DNA from: Periplaneta americana
Lineage: Eukaryota; Arthropoda; Insecta; Blattodea; Blattidae
Reading direction: 5' to 3'
Assembly: GCF_040183065.1 (NCBI RefSeq)
Contig: NC_091122.1
Span: forward strand, 156,429,955-156,493,954
DNA length: 64,000 bases
Part shown: positions 54,160-64,000 of the stretch, piece after piece
Numbering within the stretch: the stretch's first letter is position 1
Layout of the letters: the number at the start of each line of letters is the position of its first letter
Notes under the pieces: model-generated
Database searches by the model: none
Seen by the model: only the letters and a program-made list of their open reading frames with translations
What the model was told of the DNA's origin: nothing
Translations under genes and position numbers: made by a program

Positions 54160-55489
54160 CACAGTCTACAATATACAGTCGCGAAGCTTGAGGTGTTTTT
54201 TTGCAAATCTCGTGATAAAGCGCTCCAAGCGGTTAGCAACTAGAAACAATAGACTGTCCATGGTCGACTTTGGACTGTGTCATATTTCTATCGAGTGCTA
54301 GCTCGTTGCGTGTTTCACATTGATGCGTATGAAATGTTCGTTATTGGTTGTAATGAAAATGTTAATGGCTAAAATATAATAATTGGAATAATAATATGGG
54401 ACAAGGAGGAGACGTTTGTAGTGCTATAAACTGTAGCAACAGTAAGCGAAAGAGGCCAGAGTTATCCTTTTTCCTATTTCCGAAACATTCAAAAAGGTTC
54501 CTGGGTTTCCACAAGAATGCTGTGCAGAAACAAAACTGTTAATTTGAAGTTCTTTGTGACTGTTAGAATACATTATATCCTTAAATTTCACAATGAAATG
54601 TTTCAGTCTAACCGAAAGGACATTAGATACCGGTTAAAGTTCTGTCACTTAGACTGCTAAATTTCCAGAGAAATAAAGGTTAGGTCTACTTTTTTTTTTC
54701 AGAGGATATATTTTTAATTGTAGCTATTAATTTTGTTATTATTTTTATGTGTTATTTTACTAAATACGTAGAAAAATTAAGTTTGTTTTAATGAAATTTA
54801 TTGATCACGTTTTATTTTCACTTCTGGTGGGATTATTATTGCTTAGGCCTACTTTTTTCTTCAAAGGATATGCTTTTAATTATAGCTGTTAATTTTGTTG
54901 TTATTTTTATTTGTTGCTTTACTAGAGACGTAGAAAAAGTCTGTTACAATAAAATTTATTGATCACGTTTTATTTCCAATTCTGGTGTGATTATTATTGC
55001 TTAACCTCATCCCACTTTGTTAACTACGTAAGCCTACACTACAAGTACCGGTACACGTAAGTTACTCCATTAATTCATATTTCCATTATTATTGTTGTAA
55101 AGAGAAATGCAAATTAATATTTATTGGTTTCATAGTTAATTATCGCTATAATCCTGAATGAGTGAAGCTATTATAGTAAATTTCAGTTCGTTTTGCACAA
55201 ACAAAAATTATATTAACTTATTTCTCGCAGGTATCTTCGAGTTTATGGTGGAATTTAATATACTTCATTAAAATAATAAATTAACTTTATGCATTTAATA
55301 TTTCAATAATGGAAGGAAGGTGTTAATTTTTCCAAAAGATTACGACAACGAAAGTGTAACATATTTTGTTGGCTGCTAGGAGAGAGATCTGCGATGATGA
55401 GGCGATAGTAGCAATCCTAGTGGTGGACAACTACCCATGTTTGCATTTTTACTACATATTGAGCTTCGCGACTGTATATAGTAGACTGT
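54160..55489 (+). mobile_element. P-superfamily element nested in Harbinger
   Basis: Ends CACAGTCTACAATATACAGT and the mirror ACTGTATATAGTAGACTGT (to 55489) are flanked by 8-bp repeats GATTCTAT and AATTCTAT (54152-54159, 55490-55497; one mismatch). The termini match the MITE at 11586-11772. It encodes one THAP-like exon and is otherwise non-coding (1330 bp). Confidence 0.75.
54396..54542 (+). pseudogene. THAP-type zinc finger start of P-element transposase
   Basis: 48 codons beginning MGQGGDVCSAINCSNSKRKR, then PELSFFLFPKHSKR. The C-x4-C pair near the N-terminus followed by a basic stretch and SFFxFPK is the start of a THAP (C2CH) DNA-binding domain, which P-element transposases carry at their N-terminus. 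The distal Cys-His pair and AVPTIF-type end are not seen, and the frame closes at 54540. Either the remainder was deleted or a splice site truncates the exon. Confidence 0.6.
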
Positions 55490-55682
55490 AATTCTATGCT
55501 ACAGCATCATTTCAGGTAGGTTTAAGCAGTATTTTTTCGAAAAGTATTCAGGTCCCAAAAAAGTGTTAATTGTATTTTCGTTTGTATTCTATCCAAGGAA
55601 TAAGCTGTTAAAATTTGCGTAATTATACCACTTCCACTTTGTTTACCATAAAATAACTGAAAAATAAGTTAAAATGACTTAC

Positions 55683-55890
55683 TGATAGGAATATTTCCGG
55701 AGTTTGCATTAAACTGAACTGCAATTTTGTCCCATGTCAATTTCTTCTTTTGGAGAGAACAATTGTCAGATTTTTTTACTTTTGACGATATCTCTATATT
55801 TCATAACTACTATATTTCTTTAGCTCATTTCTTTCTTCTTCCGTAAAATGTTTTCTCGATATTTTGTATAATTTTTAGCTCTATAATATT
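55683..55890 (-). pseudogene. Myb/SANT-like Harbinger accessory protein exon
   Basis: The minus strand reads KHFTEEERNELKK, shifts one base, then VMKYRDIVKSKKSDNCSLQK, KKLTWDKIAVQFNANSGNIP, and ends at donor GTAAGT (55682-55677). FTEEERNxL...KYxxIxExKKxD...W..I...FN is the first part of the trihelix Myb/SANT domain that Harbinger elements encode to bring their nuclease to DNA. The single frameshift and missing rest make it defunct. Confidence 0.7.
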
Positions 55891-56123
55891 TACTTTTATA
55901 TTTGTGTACGATATTAATGTCGAATTTGAAGGCGCTGGAAAACAAATGAATGTAAGAAAGCGTTGACATCTAGCCACGTTGCCATATTTCTTTCGATGTC
56001 AAGGGAATGCTCAGTGCATATGAAAGAGTAGCGTCTCTGCAATACGACCTAAAACAAGTGCTAAGGAAACGCTCATTACTTGTTTCCTCATTTTATAAAT
56101 GACGACTATGAATTCGACCCTTA

Positions 56124-56639
56124 ATAATTTTACTGATTTTTCAGTTCGTTAAATGACTTGATAAATATGAAATGATTATGTTTTGTCATTAATTTACAAG
56201 ATTCTTCTATTTTCTCCAAGGAAATATTTCACACACGTTCAGGATACCTTCCACAAGAATTGTGAGGTCTACTAGCACTTAACTGATTTAATCTGGCCCT
56301 CTGTACTCTTCCAGAATTCTATGACTAATGCTTGCAAAAAATAAATGTATTTTTCCCTTTTTATGCTTATATGCCAATAATTGCAATGAAGTCATACTAA
56401 AGGCCACACTTACTTTCATGTAACCAGCATTGTTTTTTAATATTTCTGTGTACAGTACAAATTTTAAAAATTACTTTTAAATCTTCAAAAAAAATTCAGT
56501 CTTCATTTTTCACATATATTGGCCTGTACAAATGTCTAACTAAACCTAGAAAGCTTACAGAAGAATAAAATGCTTAGCAGTATCACTGAATAAAAATGGA
56601 CATAGCACCAAACGTTATTCTTGACGATGCGATGTGTGA
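56124..56639. other. No recognised gene
   Basis: AT-rich spacer between the Harbinger element and a decayed LINE. Confidence 0.35.
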
Positions 56640-57160
56640 TACAAAATTCTTAAAGGGAAAGTGCATTGCAACTATTCAAATATTCAAGGAATATTTTGTG
56701 GAGACAGAAGTGTTCATAATACGAAAATACATTTGCAGATGACCAGGTAATTTTAGCAAGAAGAAACAGTTATTTGCAGGCAACCATTTGCAAATTAAGC
56801 AAAGTATCCAGTGAACTACAATTTAAAAATTTCAATAGAAAACGCGAAAATGGTCTATTATGGAAAGTATCCTTTATGCGCAAAAATAATTTTGAATGAC
56901 GAAACTCGTACAATTGAACAGCTTACGAATTTCAAGTATTTACGCATTTATCTGGGATGTAGTAGAAGTTAAGATGTAGGAGAAAATTTCCATGATTTTC
57001 ATTATATCTATGGCACAATTACAAGAGCCGCTGTTGAAGAGAGTGAGAAAGGACACCATGATTAAGTTCGATAAGGTTTTAGCTATTCCTGCTCTTTTAC
57101 ATGGATTAAAAAGTCGGACACTGAATAGAGCAGACCTGGGCACTAATACCTCAATCGAGT
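56640..57160 (+). pseudogene. Highly decayed LINE reverse transcriptase
   Basis: Scattered frames give FADDQVILARRNSYLQATIC (palm box), YGKYPLCAKIILNDETRTIE and FKYLRIYLGC, then TRAAVEESEKGHHD-like noise and IKFDKVLAIPALLHGLKSRT. The order FADD, KYLG-like and KVxAIPxLLxG fits the RT palm-to-thumb region of an RTE-like LINE. Multiple stops and shifts; the borders are approximate. Confidence 0.6.
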
Positions 57161-58689
57161 CACTTTATATTTCTCCTTAACTCTCCACTCCACCTTCCCA
57201 GGCTGAGACGAGTAGACAGGAAGGTAAGCACTGCTCAGTGACGGATTGTATAAGGCATGCATCATAGCTCTCGCCGGTCGCCTGAAATCTATCACTGATG
57301 CACTGTGCGTATATTTATAAGGCAGTGTAAGCGAAAAGTACAACAAGTCTGTTGCATTAGTAGATCACACAACCAATGAAATAGCACAAGGAAGATAAAC
57401 TAGTAACATACAACATTTATAAAATGTAATGTTCATAAAAATTATTTAACTGTGTTTGTCTATAATTTGTACACGTCACTTAGCTTACTAGGTCAATAGA
57501 CACTTACGTACTTTGGATTTCTATAACAATTTCAGACATGCAAGGCTATAGAACTATCTTTAAATGTACTACAGGTATCAAATTCTGAGACACAGTGAAA
57601 ATAACGTATGTTAAAAAATACTGTTATATATAAGTACGATGTTTATTTCAGTTCATCATTCAGTATAATATTTTGCAATTCTTTTGTTACATAGACGGCC
57701 CTATTTTCTTCTGTTGCTTAACTTATTTGTATTGAGAGAACTCTGTTATAAAAACTAGACACAGAAGTTTACTGTTCACAGTCTCTACAATTATGTAATT
57801 TACTATGAACAGGGCAAATTACATGATCTATGCAATGGATATAAAGCTGACATCATATCTAATCAATTCTACGTTTAACATTTAAATTCTGAGGTTCTGT
57901 GAAAGTTAAAATGTAATTTTTTTTTGTATAAATTAAAAACTATGTTATGACAATTATTTGTTATATAATTGCTACCGAGGTATAAATTTTAAATGGTATT
58001 AAATACAGGTTTTATTTGTCTACGTATTAGTTTGCTTTCAGTATGAAAATGTCTCTTTAGTTCATTTATCAAAAATGGAACCTATAAATTGGTTATTAAA
58101 GGGATACAATAACTTATCAACACAAACTAATTAGCTTCACTCTTAGAACTTATTAAAAGAAAGACAATAAAATGTATCACATATTTTATACTGTTTAAAG
58201 ATGTAACATTTCATTTATTTTTATTTTATTTTGGACAGTAAAATCATGGATGGAAAAGTATCAATAGCATCAAATTAATAACAAATTACATTTTAAAATA
58301 CAGTCTTTTCACGTTGTATTACCAAGGTTTAAAACTGTAAAACAGCTTACTAAAGTTTGTCTTGTTGTGTAGATTATTCAAGATTTAAATATGGCACGTT
58401 CTTAATTCAAGTACCGGTAACATTTGATTTTGTTACCGGTACTTTAACTTGAAACATATCAACAATGACTAGTATTTCGTAGACTTCTTTCCCTTTTTGC
58501 CATTGTGGGACGACTGTTCTATTTGTGACCAGAAAGGCAGTGGTTGAAGTTTTCATAATAGTGAAAAATGACTACATGTCAAGACTAAAAACACATGCCT
58601 ACATGTAAAATGACTGAATATGTAATAACAAATACAATCAATCATAGTGACTAGACTTCATAGTCTTCAATATGATAGCAGCTGAGATA
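57161..58689. other. No recognised gene
   Basis: Includes a GC-richer 57140-57345 segment that may be part of an unidentified SINE or MITE (starts AGACCTGGGCAC), but no ends could be matched. Confidence 0.35.
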
Positions 58690-58691
58690 TA

Positions 58692-59903
58692 TAGAGTGGC
58701 CTTCTCGAACTTCCCCGATTTTGACTGTCTATGAAAGGAAGACAATAAGTGCAGGGAATGTTTTTACCATTTTTATTAGGAAGTTCAACTCAAATATTTT
58801 CATCATTGATGTGAATGGCACTGGTGATTGTTGTTGATGCGGGTATTACACAACATAATTATTATCCTTATAAGGTAGAATTTTCAAGAAATCAAGCCAA
58901 ACTGACAAACTCCAGTGACAAGAATTTGCAATTGAGATTGCAGAGAGCATTACCAAAAATCAAGTTTTTTTAGTCATGTTAGTTTTCTGATGATGCAATT
59001 TTTCATTTGTGTGGAAAAGTTAATCAGCACAATGTTAGAATATCGATGGCTCAGTTCAAAAGAGAAACAATTGAAAATTTAAAGCTTTGAGAAACCTGTA
59101 TTTATGTTCCTGTGAAAAATTAAAGGATCATTGAAATTACTCCAGATTCTATTAATAATGTTTTATATGTAAGTTTCAATTATAGTGATCTTAATCTGGG
59201 TTTTTCACAGCAACATGAAGCTTTAAAATACAGTTTTCACAAAACTTTAAATTTTGAGCTATTTCCCTTTTGAAATAATACATCGATATGGAGCTCTCAA
59301 AACTTCCGTAGATTCATGTAGCATATTGGAGACAGCCCTAAACTAAATGTATGATAATTGGACCTATCTTTTTTATTGAGCCTCCTGTCACAGCAGCTCT
59401 GTACTTAGACATGGTACAAGAATACGTTTTTTCAGAGATTGCACACAAACAACCTGGCATAATCTGCCAAAAAGATAGAGCACCATCTGTTGTATACCGG
59501 TATACAACACTGGACAACACTTTCCTGAACCGTGGATTGAACATGGCGGTACAATAGTATGAACTCCTTGCTCTCCCCGATTTTACTCCATTACATTTTT
59601 CTCTGGGGTTATGTTGAGGACACTGTATTCCACCAAGCTGACGGACCTCAACTACTTACGACATTGCATTGTGGAAGCAGCAGCAACTATCACACCAAAT
59701 ATGCTTAGAGAACCTGGATTGAAACTGAGTATCATTTCAATATAGTTTGTGCTATCGAAGCGGCTCATGTAGAACCTACTACTGATTGTTTTTGTGAAAC
59801 TGTTTGAGTTCTACTTCCTAATACAGATGACAAAAATGTATCGCATTTTTCTTTCCTTTGAAAGGCAGTAGAAATCAGGGAAGTTCTAGAGGGTCACCAG
59901 GTA
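58692..59903 (+). mobile_element. Full-length decayed mariner-like transposon (1.2 kb)
   Basis: Diverged ~45-bp inverted ends (GAACTTCCCyGATTT and CTnTnAAAGGAA shared) lie next to TA at 58690-58691 and 59904-59905. Length and ends fit mariner. The transposase inside is riddled with stops; one clear block is described separately. Confidence 0.7.
59351..59770 (+). pseudogene. Mariner-like transposase relic
   Basis: MIIGPIFFIEPPVTAALYLD and MVQEYVFSEIAHKQPGIICQ, then KDRAPSVVY (where the family has a QQDGAPxH catalytic segment). Further on, LPDFTPLHFSLGLC corresponds to the SPDLTPxDFFLWG block. Same branch as the relics at 27150 and 45288. Many stops and no intact catalytic aspartate could be confirmed. 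Confidence 0.65.
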
Positions 59904-59905
59904 TA

Positions 59906-60707
59906 TGAACGATATTGATATCAGATTAGTATTCTGACATTTAAGTCTTGGTAATATAACTGAAAAATATCTATAGAAGCACAGACTTTAACAGAGTTTC
60001 GAAGTAAATGCTGCACTCATGCTTTTCACTTACGTTATCTTGACCATTTCTCGACTTCTATAATCTGATGGAGAGAATGAATTTAGTTGCGTGTTAGTAC
60101 AAATAATAACACACAAATCCACTAAGATGGTGGTATGAAAAAAGAACGTTTTCATGTCGAGAGTACTTTCCATTTGTTATAGAAAGGTTTGAATTTATTA
60201 GTTTCTTATATTTTATTTGAGATTAGGTCAAATAGTCAAATAGTAGTGAAGTTGATACAAAAGTAAATCTGTAGAAATCCCTGAGAGTTATCAGACCTGA
60301 CCAGGGCTCTTGCCTTCGCAGTGATGAAAAAAAAAGTCGATACTAACCCACACAACTTTAAAAACCATCCGTTTGCACACCTCAATAAATCTGCATCTCA
60401 AATAATATGGCCAAAAGTTATTAAAAATTCATTAAAAAACAATATAGTATGTTGAATATATTATTACACTAAAGTAGGCTAAAACAAATTATTAAAATAT
60501 AAAATGCTTGCAAGAATTATTATTACTAACAGAAAACTATGGAAGCCAAACAGAGCCTCTTTACCACTCTAAAAACATTTTGATATAAATTACAAACTTC
60601 AATAGTCAATCTTAAAACAAACTAGGCTTGGATTACATATTTCCTTGCAAGCATTAACACCTACCAAGGCAGCAATTCCTCATGATTTTCATAAAAACAT
60701 TAATGTT
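59906..60707. other. Probable 3' flank or 3' UTR of the anoctamin gene
   Basis: No other gene recognised. On the minus strand this follows the anoctamin stop codon, so part may be its 3' UTR; no convincing AATAAA within the first few hundred bases. Confidence 0.35.
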
Positions 60708-61025
60708 TCATACCATGACAGGACGATCAGATGACAGTGATTCCCCTGCTATTCTCCTCCTTACAGCTCTGTCTGTCTCTAATTCATGTTGAGCCATCAT
60801 TGCAAGATCCAATTCGGAGCCTGAAAGATGTCCCCACTGAACGCAAGGACTTCTGTCTCCATCTTGACAAACCTTCCCATCTGCTCTATACCTAGCCCTC
60901 AGTGTCTCCTGATGAATGATGATCTCGTTGGTGATGTAAGCTTCACGACGGATCTGGTCTCGCAGCTGACTTGACATATCGGGAATGCACCAGCGTACTA
61001 TTATCATCACCATTGCTACCACGTT
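60708..61025 (-). CDS. Anoctamin (TMEM16) family, last coding exon
   Basis: The minus strand after acceptor TGTGTGCAG (61026-61034) reads NVVAMVMIIVRWCIPDMSSQ, LRDQIRREAYITNEIIIHQE, TLRARYRADG..., ending SSDRPVMV and TGA (105 codons). The hydrophobic segment followed by WCIPDxxxxLxxQIxREAYITNEIIIxxE matches the end of the last transmembrane helix and the cytosolic C-terminal helix of anoctamins, a membrane family of calcium-activated chloride channels and lipid scramblases. The charged tail (MAQHELETDRAVRRRIAG) is lineage-specific. Codons are GC-richer than the surroundings, as expected of a conserved exon. Upstream exons must lie beyond the right edge, since 61.1-64 kb is transposon DNA. The final GTATGA could also act as a donor, giving an alternative end. 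Confidence 0.75.
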   Translation of the reverse strand, partial: NVVAMVMIIVRWCIPDMSSQLRDQIRREAYITNEIIIHQETLRARYRADGKVCQDGDRSPCVQWGHLSGSELDLAMMAQHELETDRAVRRRIAGESLSSDRPVMV

Positions 61026-61140
61026 CTGCACACATTTCATCATACAATAATTTAATTAATATTCAGAAGTGAGCCATATGGCACACTATGAGATAAGTGT
61101 AGTCTGTGAAAGAAAGGTATCTGGTTCTAATCAGTAGTGA

Positions 61141-61402
61141 ATAATTGAGAACTGTTTTTGCAAAATTTGCTAACTGCAAAATTTGCAAAATTGAGATTTT
61201 GATGGATTCGTTAACATAAGGCAGGCCTCTACATGATGTTAAAGGCGTCTTAGTAAAACTGGATTATCTCTCTTCATTGTAGTGTGTCAAAGTGTGATCG
61301 TTTTTTCAAAACTTGCTTTCTGCTATAAGTAAGAGTTACTGTCTCTCCTGTAAAATTTAGTTTTTTCAGTTAGCAAGTTTTGCAAAAACGGTCCTCAATT
61401 AT
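61141..61402. mobile_element. MITE with ~35-bp inverted ends
   Basis: ATAATTGAGAACTGTTTTTG at 61141, continuing CAAAATTTGCTAAC, is mirrored at the right end (GTTAGCAAGTTTTGC to CAATTAT at 61402) with three differences. No coding. It lies in the intron before the last anoctamin exon. Confidence 0.7.
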
Positions 61403-61559
61403 ATAGCAATTTGTTTACCATTTAGACCTCCAAGTAACAGTAACATTAACCAGAATCACAAAGAGGGCAAAGAAAATATTTAAACAGACATAAAACAAAT
61501 ATATAGGAATATTTTACTTAACGTATTTTATCGCATAATCATCGCATTTTTTATACCTT

Positions 61560-61579
61560 CCCCCCCCCCCCCCCCCCCC
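61560..61579. repeat. Poly-C tract
   Basis: About 19 consecutive C, unusual in this AT-rich context; its length may be unreliable in the assembly. Confidence 0.9.
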
Positions 61580-61609
61580 GAGTGAAAATGTAAGGTGCGA
61601 TCATTAAGT

Positions 61610-62135
61610 GAAGAATAAGATTTGCTGATGCTATGACGAGAGGAGATGATACTAAGGGATATGCTACTGGAGTTAAATGACAGCTGTGAACAGTATAGAA
61701 TGAAGATAAATGCAAATAAGACGAAGACCATGGTCACAGGAAGAAAAATAGACAGTAAACTTGCGAATTCTAAATGAGACAGTAGAGCAAGTGGACAGCT
61801 TGAAATACTTGGGGTGTACTATAAGCAGTAACATGAGTTGCTGCCAGAAAGTCAAAAGGAGGATAGCAATGGCAGAGGAAGCTTTTAGTAGGAAAAAAAA
61901 TGCATCTTATGCGGATCTCTGGAAAAAAGAATTAAGAAAGAGACTATTAAAGCGCTTTGTATGAAGTGCGGTATTGTATGGGGTAGAAACATGGACATTA
62001 CGACGAAGTGAAGAGAAGCAAATGGAAACATTTTAAATGTGCATATGGAGAATGGAATGTGTGAAGTGGACAGACAGAATAAGAAACGAAGCTGTGTTGA
62101 AAAGAGTGGGTGAAGAAAGAATGGTGCTGAAACTG
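61610..62135 (+). pseudogene. Decayed LINE RT C-terminus
   Basis: Frames give RFADAMTRGD (palm), NANKTKTMVTGRK, VEQVDSLKYLGCTISS, VKRRIAMAEEAFSRKK, LYGVETWTLRRSEEKQM and VKWTDRIRNEAVLKRVGEER, in the order seen in an RTE-like LINE C-terminus. Several shifts and stops. It ends at the GAT-repeat tail of the opposite-strand LINE. Confidence 0.7.
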
Positions 62136-64000
62136 ATCATCATCATCATCATCATCATTGGCGCTACAGCCCTTGGTGGGCCTGGGCCTCCCTTAGTAAT
62201 TGTCGCCATCCGTCTCTATCTTGTGTAGCAGCCTTCCAATTCTTGCACCCCAACTTTCTGGCATCCTCTTCCACTCCATCAATCCATCGCAAGTGCGGTC
62301 GACCTCGTCTTCTCTGACCTCCCGGATTTGTTATTACAATTTTTTTGCAAGGTTCACTTGGGTCCATGCGTATTACATGTCCTGCCCACCTCAATCTGCT
62401 AGTTTTAACTGTATTGATTATATTTGGCTCTCCTAGAAGTCTATATAATTCATAGTTGCATCTCCTCCTCCAGAGACCTTCCTCAAATGTTGGGCCATAG
62501 ATCCTTCGCAGAATCTTTCTTTCGAAAATCTCCAATCTTTTTTCATCGTTTTTGGAGATTGACCACATTTCTGCCGTATATGTCAAAACTGGTCTCACTA
62601 ATGTTTTGTAAAGAATAACTTTTACTTTCCTGGATAGAGCATGCGAACTAAAGTGATATTTCAAGCCGAAATATGCTCTGTTTGCTTTCATTAATCGATT
62701 AGAGATTTCTTTGGACATGTTATTATCGCTAGTGACCACTGATCCTAAATATGTAAAGTTGTCAACTTTCTCAAAATTATAATCTAATATCTGCAGGCTG
62801 TCTATTTTGTCAACTATCTTTCCATTATCTGCCAACATATATTTTGTTTTCCTCTCGTTGATGATGAGGCCTATTTCTTTTCCAGCCTGTTCCAAGGAAA
62901 GGAACACTTCCTTTACATATTTCATGGATCTGCCAATAATGACAATGTCATCTGCAAATGCCAATATTTGTGTGGATTTATAAAAAATGTTGCTCCGTGT
63001 TTGCACTTCAGACTTCCTGACGACACTTTCCAATGCAATATTGAATAGGAGGCATGCTAATGCATCTCCTTGACGAACTCCATTGTGTATTTGGAATGGT
63101 TTGGATGTTAAGTTCTGTATTTTAACTTGATTGTATGTGTTACTCATTAGCAATTTAACCATTCTAATTAATTTAGTTGGGATATTCAATTCTTCCATTG
63201 CCACGTAGAGCCTTTCCCTGTTAATACTATCATAGGCACACTTAAAATCGATAAAAAGCAGATGAATTGGGATACAAAATTCCTTCATTTTTTCTAAAAT
63301 TTGTCGTAAAATAAAAATCTGGTTAATTGTAGATTTTCCGGTGCGAAACCCTGTTTGATAGTCCCCCAATAAGTTCTCTACGTAAGGACGAAGCCTGTAG
63401 TATAGGATATTAGACAACGTTTTGTACACTGTGTTTAACAAAGTAATGCCTCTAAAATTTGCACATACTAATTGATCTCCACTTTTATGTAGTGGGCATA
63501 TAATTCCTATGAGCCAGTCTTTTGGGATTATTTCAGTATTCCATACTAAGTTGAAAATGTGCTCCAGATATTGATTTAGTCCTCTTCCACCATTCTTTAA
63601 CAATTCAGCTGCTAGATTATCTGATCCACATGCTTTATTATTGTTAAGTTTGTTTAATGCTGTCTCAATTTCTTCCATTGTTATTGGTTCTATTTCATCA
63701 TTTACTACATTCAAAGCAGATTGGTTTGTTACTGTGGTTGTGCTTGCTTGACCGACACTGCCCCTGTTTAATAAACAGTCAAAATGTCTTACCCAGCGCT
63801 CAAGAATATCATTGTTGTTACTAATGAGAGATCCATCCTCATGCCTGCATAAGGTTAATCTTGGTTTGAACTGTTTCCTAGCCATGTTAATGCCTTTGTA
63901 GAAATTTCTGGTCTCGTAAAAGTTCTAATTTCTCTAATTCAGCATTCATCCATTCTTTCTTTTTCCTCTTATGAATTGTCTTTTCTACTCTCCTTTTATT
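62136..64000 (-). mobile_element. RTE-like LINE (GAT-tail family), runs off right edge
   Basis: The 3' end is a (GAT)n tail at 62136-62159. Coding is nearly intact up to the edge (see ORF). Same family as 18981-19547. It adjoins the + strand LINE relic tail to tail. Confidence 0.85.
62164..63885 (-). CDS. LINE reverse transcriptase, 573 open codons
   Basis: Reads MARKQFKPRLTLCRHEDGSL, IEPITMEEIETALNKLNNNK and GIICPLHKSGD (fingers), LLFIDFKCAYDSINRERLYV (catalytic D), GVRQGDALACLLFNIALES, ILAFADDIVIIGR (catalytic DD), [43 protein letters not shown] and GRPHLRWIDGV, ending EAQAHQGL. All RT palm motifs are present, so the domain could fold. The chosen ATG is internal: the frame also covers NFYETRNFYKGIN upstream, and a one-base shift near 63930 connects it to KKKEWMNAELEKLE. 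The endonuclease half lies beyond the window. Retrotransposon gene, not a host gene. Confidence 0.85.
   Translation of the reverse strand: MARKQFKPRLTLCRHEDGSLISNNNDILERWVRHFDCLLNRGSVGQASTTTVTNQSALNVVNDEIEPITMEEIETALNKLNNNKACGSDNLAAELLKNGGRGLNQYLEHIFNLVWNTEIIPKDWLIGIICPLHKSGDQLVCANFRGITLLNTVYKTLSNILYYRLRPYVENLLGDYQTGFRTGKSTINQIFILRQILEKMKEFCIPIHLLFIDFKCAYDSINRERLYVAMEELNIPTKLIRMVKLLMSNTYNQVKIQNLTSKPFQIHNGVRQGDALACLLFNIALESVVRKSEVQTRSNIFYKSTQILAFADDIVIIGRSMKYVKEVFLSLEQAGKEIGLIINERKTKYMLADNGKIVDKIDSLQILDYNFEKVDNFTYLGSVVTSDNNMSKEISNRLMKANRAYFGLKYHFSSHALSRKVKVILYKTLVRPVLTYTAEMWSISKNDEKRLEIFERKILRRIYGPTFEEGLWRRRCNYELYRLLGEPNIINTVKTSRLRWAGHVIRMDPSEPCKKIVITNPGGQRRRGRPHLRWIDGVEEDARKLGCKNWKAATQDRDGWRQLLREAQAHQGL

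Larger units (their letters stand above)
53778..55515 (+). pseudogene. Harbinger nuclease (HARBI1-like) N-terminal exon, split by P element
   Basis: The frame reads MDDNYDFDEFIEIYKVNENL, RQNKRYIRDMENLLQMYNEQ and FKRRYCFNKNALVDILVSL up to the P element at 54160. After the P element, the DNA resumes so that TTGAGATTCTAT joins GCTACAGCATCATTTCAG: LRFYATASFQ, a conserved Harbinger motif, followed by a donor GTAGGT at 55516. The DDE catalytic exons that should follow are absent. A frame change just before LRFYAT and the large insertion disable it. Confidence 0.75.
53731..56120 (+). mobile_element. PIF/Harbinger transposon carrying a nested P element
   Basis: 17-bp inverted ends GGGCCGAATTCATAGTC (53731) and GACTATGAATTCGACCC (to 56120) match with one mismatch, with TTA duplications at 53728-53730 and 56121-56123, the Harbinger 3-bp target. 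It holds a HARBI1-type nuclease start on + and a Myb/SANT-like exon on -, the two-gene layout of Harbinger. A P-superfamily element is inserted at 54160-55489. Confidence 0.85.

Overview
This is nuclear DNA from an animal, most likely an insect and probably a cockroach or termite (Blattodea). It is AT-rich, has long non-coding stretches, spliceosomal introns with GT/AG borders, and no bacterial-style operons. Decayed transposable elements of nearly every class fill it. The dominant reverse-transcriptase family (C-terminal [12 protein letters not shown] and AMNLRVP-type motifs, GTAA-repeat tail) and the tRNA-derived SINEs look like those I associate with Blattodea. That species call is inference from memory and was not searched.

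Cellular genes are few. (1) A three-coding-exon gene on the + strand (13068-20796) encodes a 305-residue, mostly helical protein that I do not recognise. Its splice phases fit exactly. (2) A short minus-strand exon (9866-9757) encodes a tiny N-terminus plus one transmembrane helix and ends at a good splice donor; it looks like the first coding exon of a membrane protein. (3) The minus-strand terminal exon of an anoctamin (TMEM16) family gene lies at 61025-60708; the rest of that gene lies beyond the right edge.

The rest is an archaeological section of mobile DNA, left to right: a Tigger/pogo-like element holding a SINE (146-2389); a SINE split by an RTE-like LINE (2465-4245); a hAT dimerisation-domain relic and a hAT MITE; a Helitron (7706-8686; second copy 33718-34871); a mariner relic; a P-superfamily MITE (11586-11772); a pogo-like element in intron 1 and several tRNA-like fold-back elements in intron 2 of the host gene; Tc1 and LINE relics (19.9-26 kb); an internally deleted mariner-like element and an RTE copy with a 17-bp target-site duplication (27-29 kb); a cluster of SINEs; an unclassified TIR transposon (39126-40102); a hAT inside a pogo-like relic (41-42 kb); R2-like LINE tails; a Harbinger element with both its genes, split by a P element that encodes a THAP finger (53731-56120); a 1.2-kb mariner (58692-59903); and two LINEs abutting tail to tail at the right edge, one with a nearly intact 573-codon reverse transcriptase ORF.

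The most unusual signal is a family of elements whose tRNA-like module sits at or near the 3' end and is repeated in inverted orientation. These form snap-back hairpins with arms of about 50-98 bp, flanked by direct repeats of 15-18 bp (15.8-18.4 kb, 24.2-24.7 kb, and a single-module relative at 30.1 kb). They combine LINE-like target duplications with MITE-like palindromes, and two lie in an intron of the host gene.
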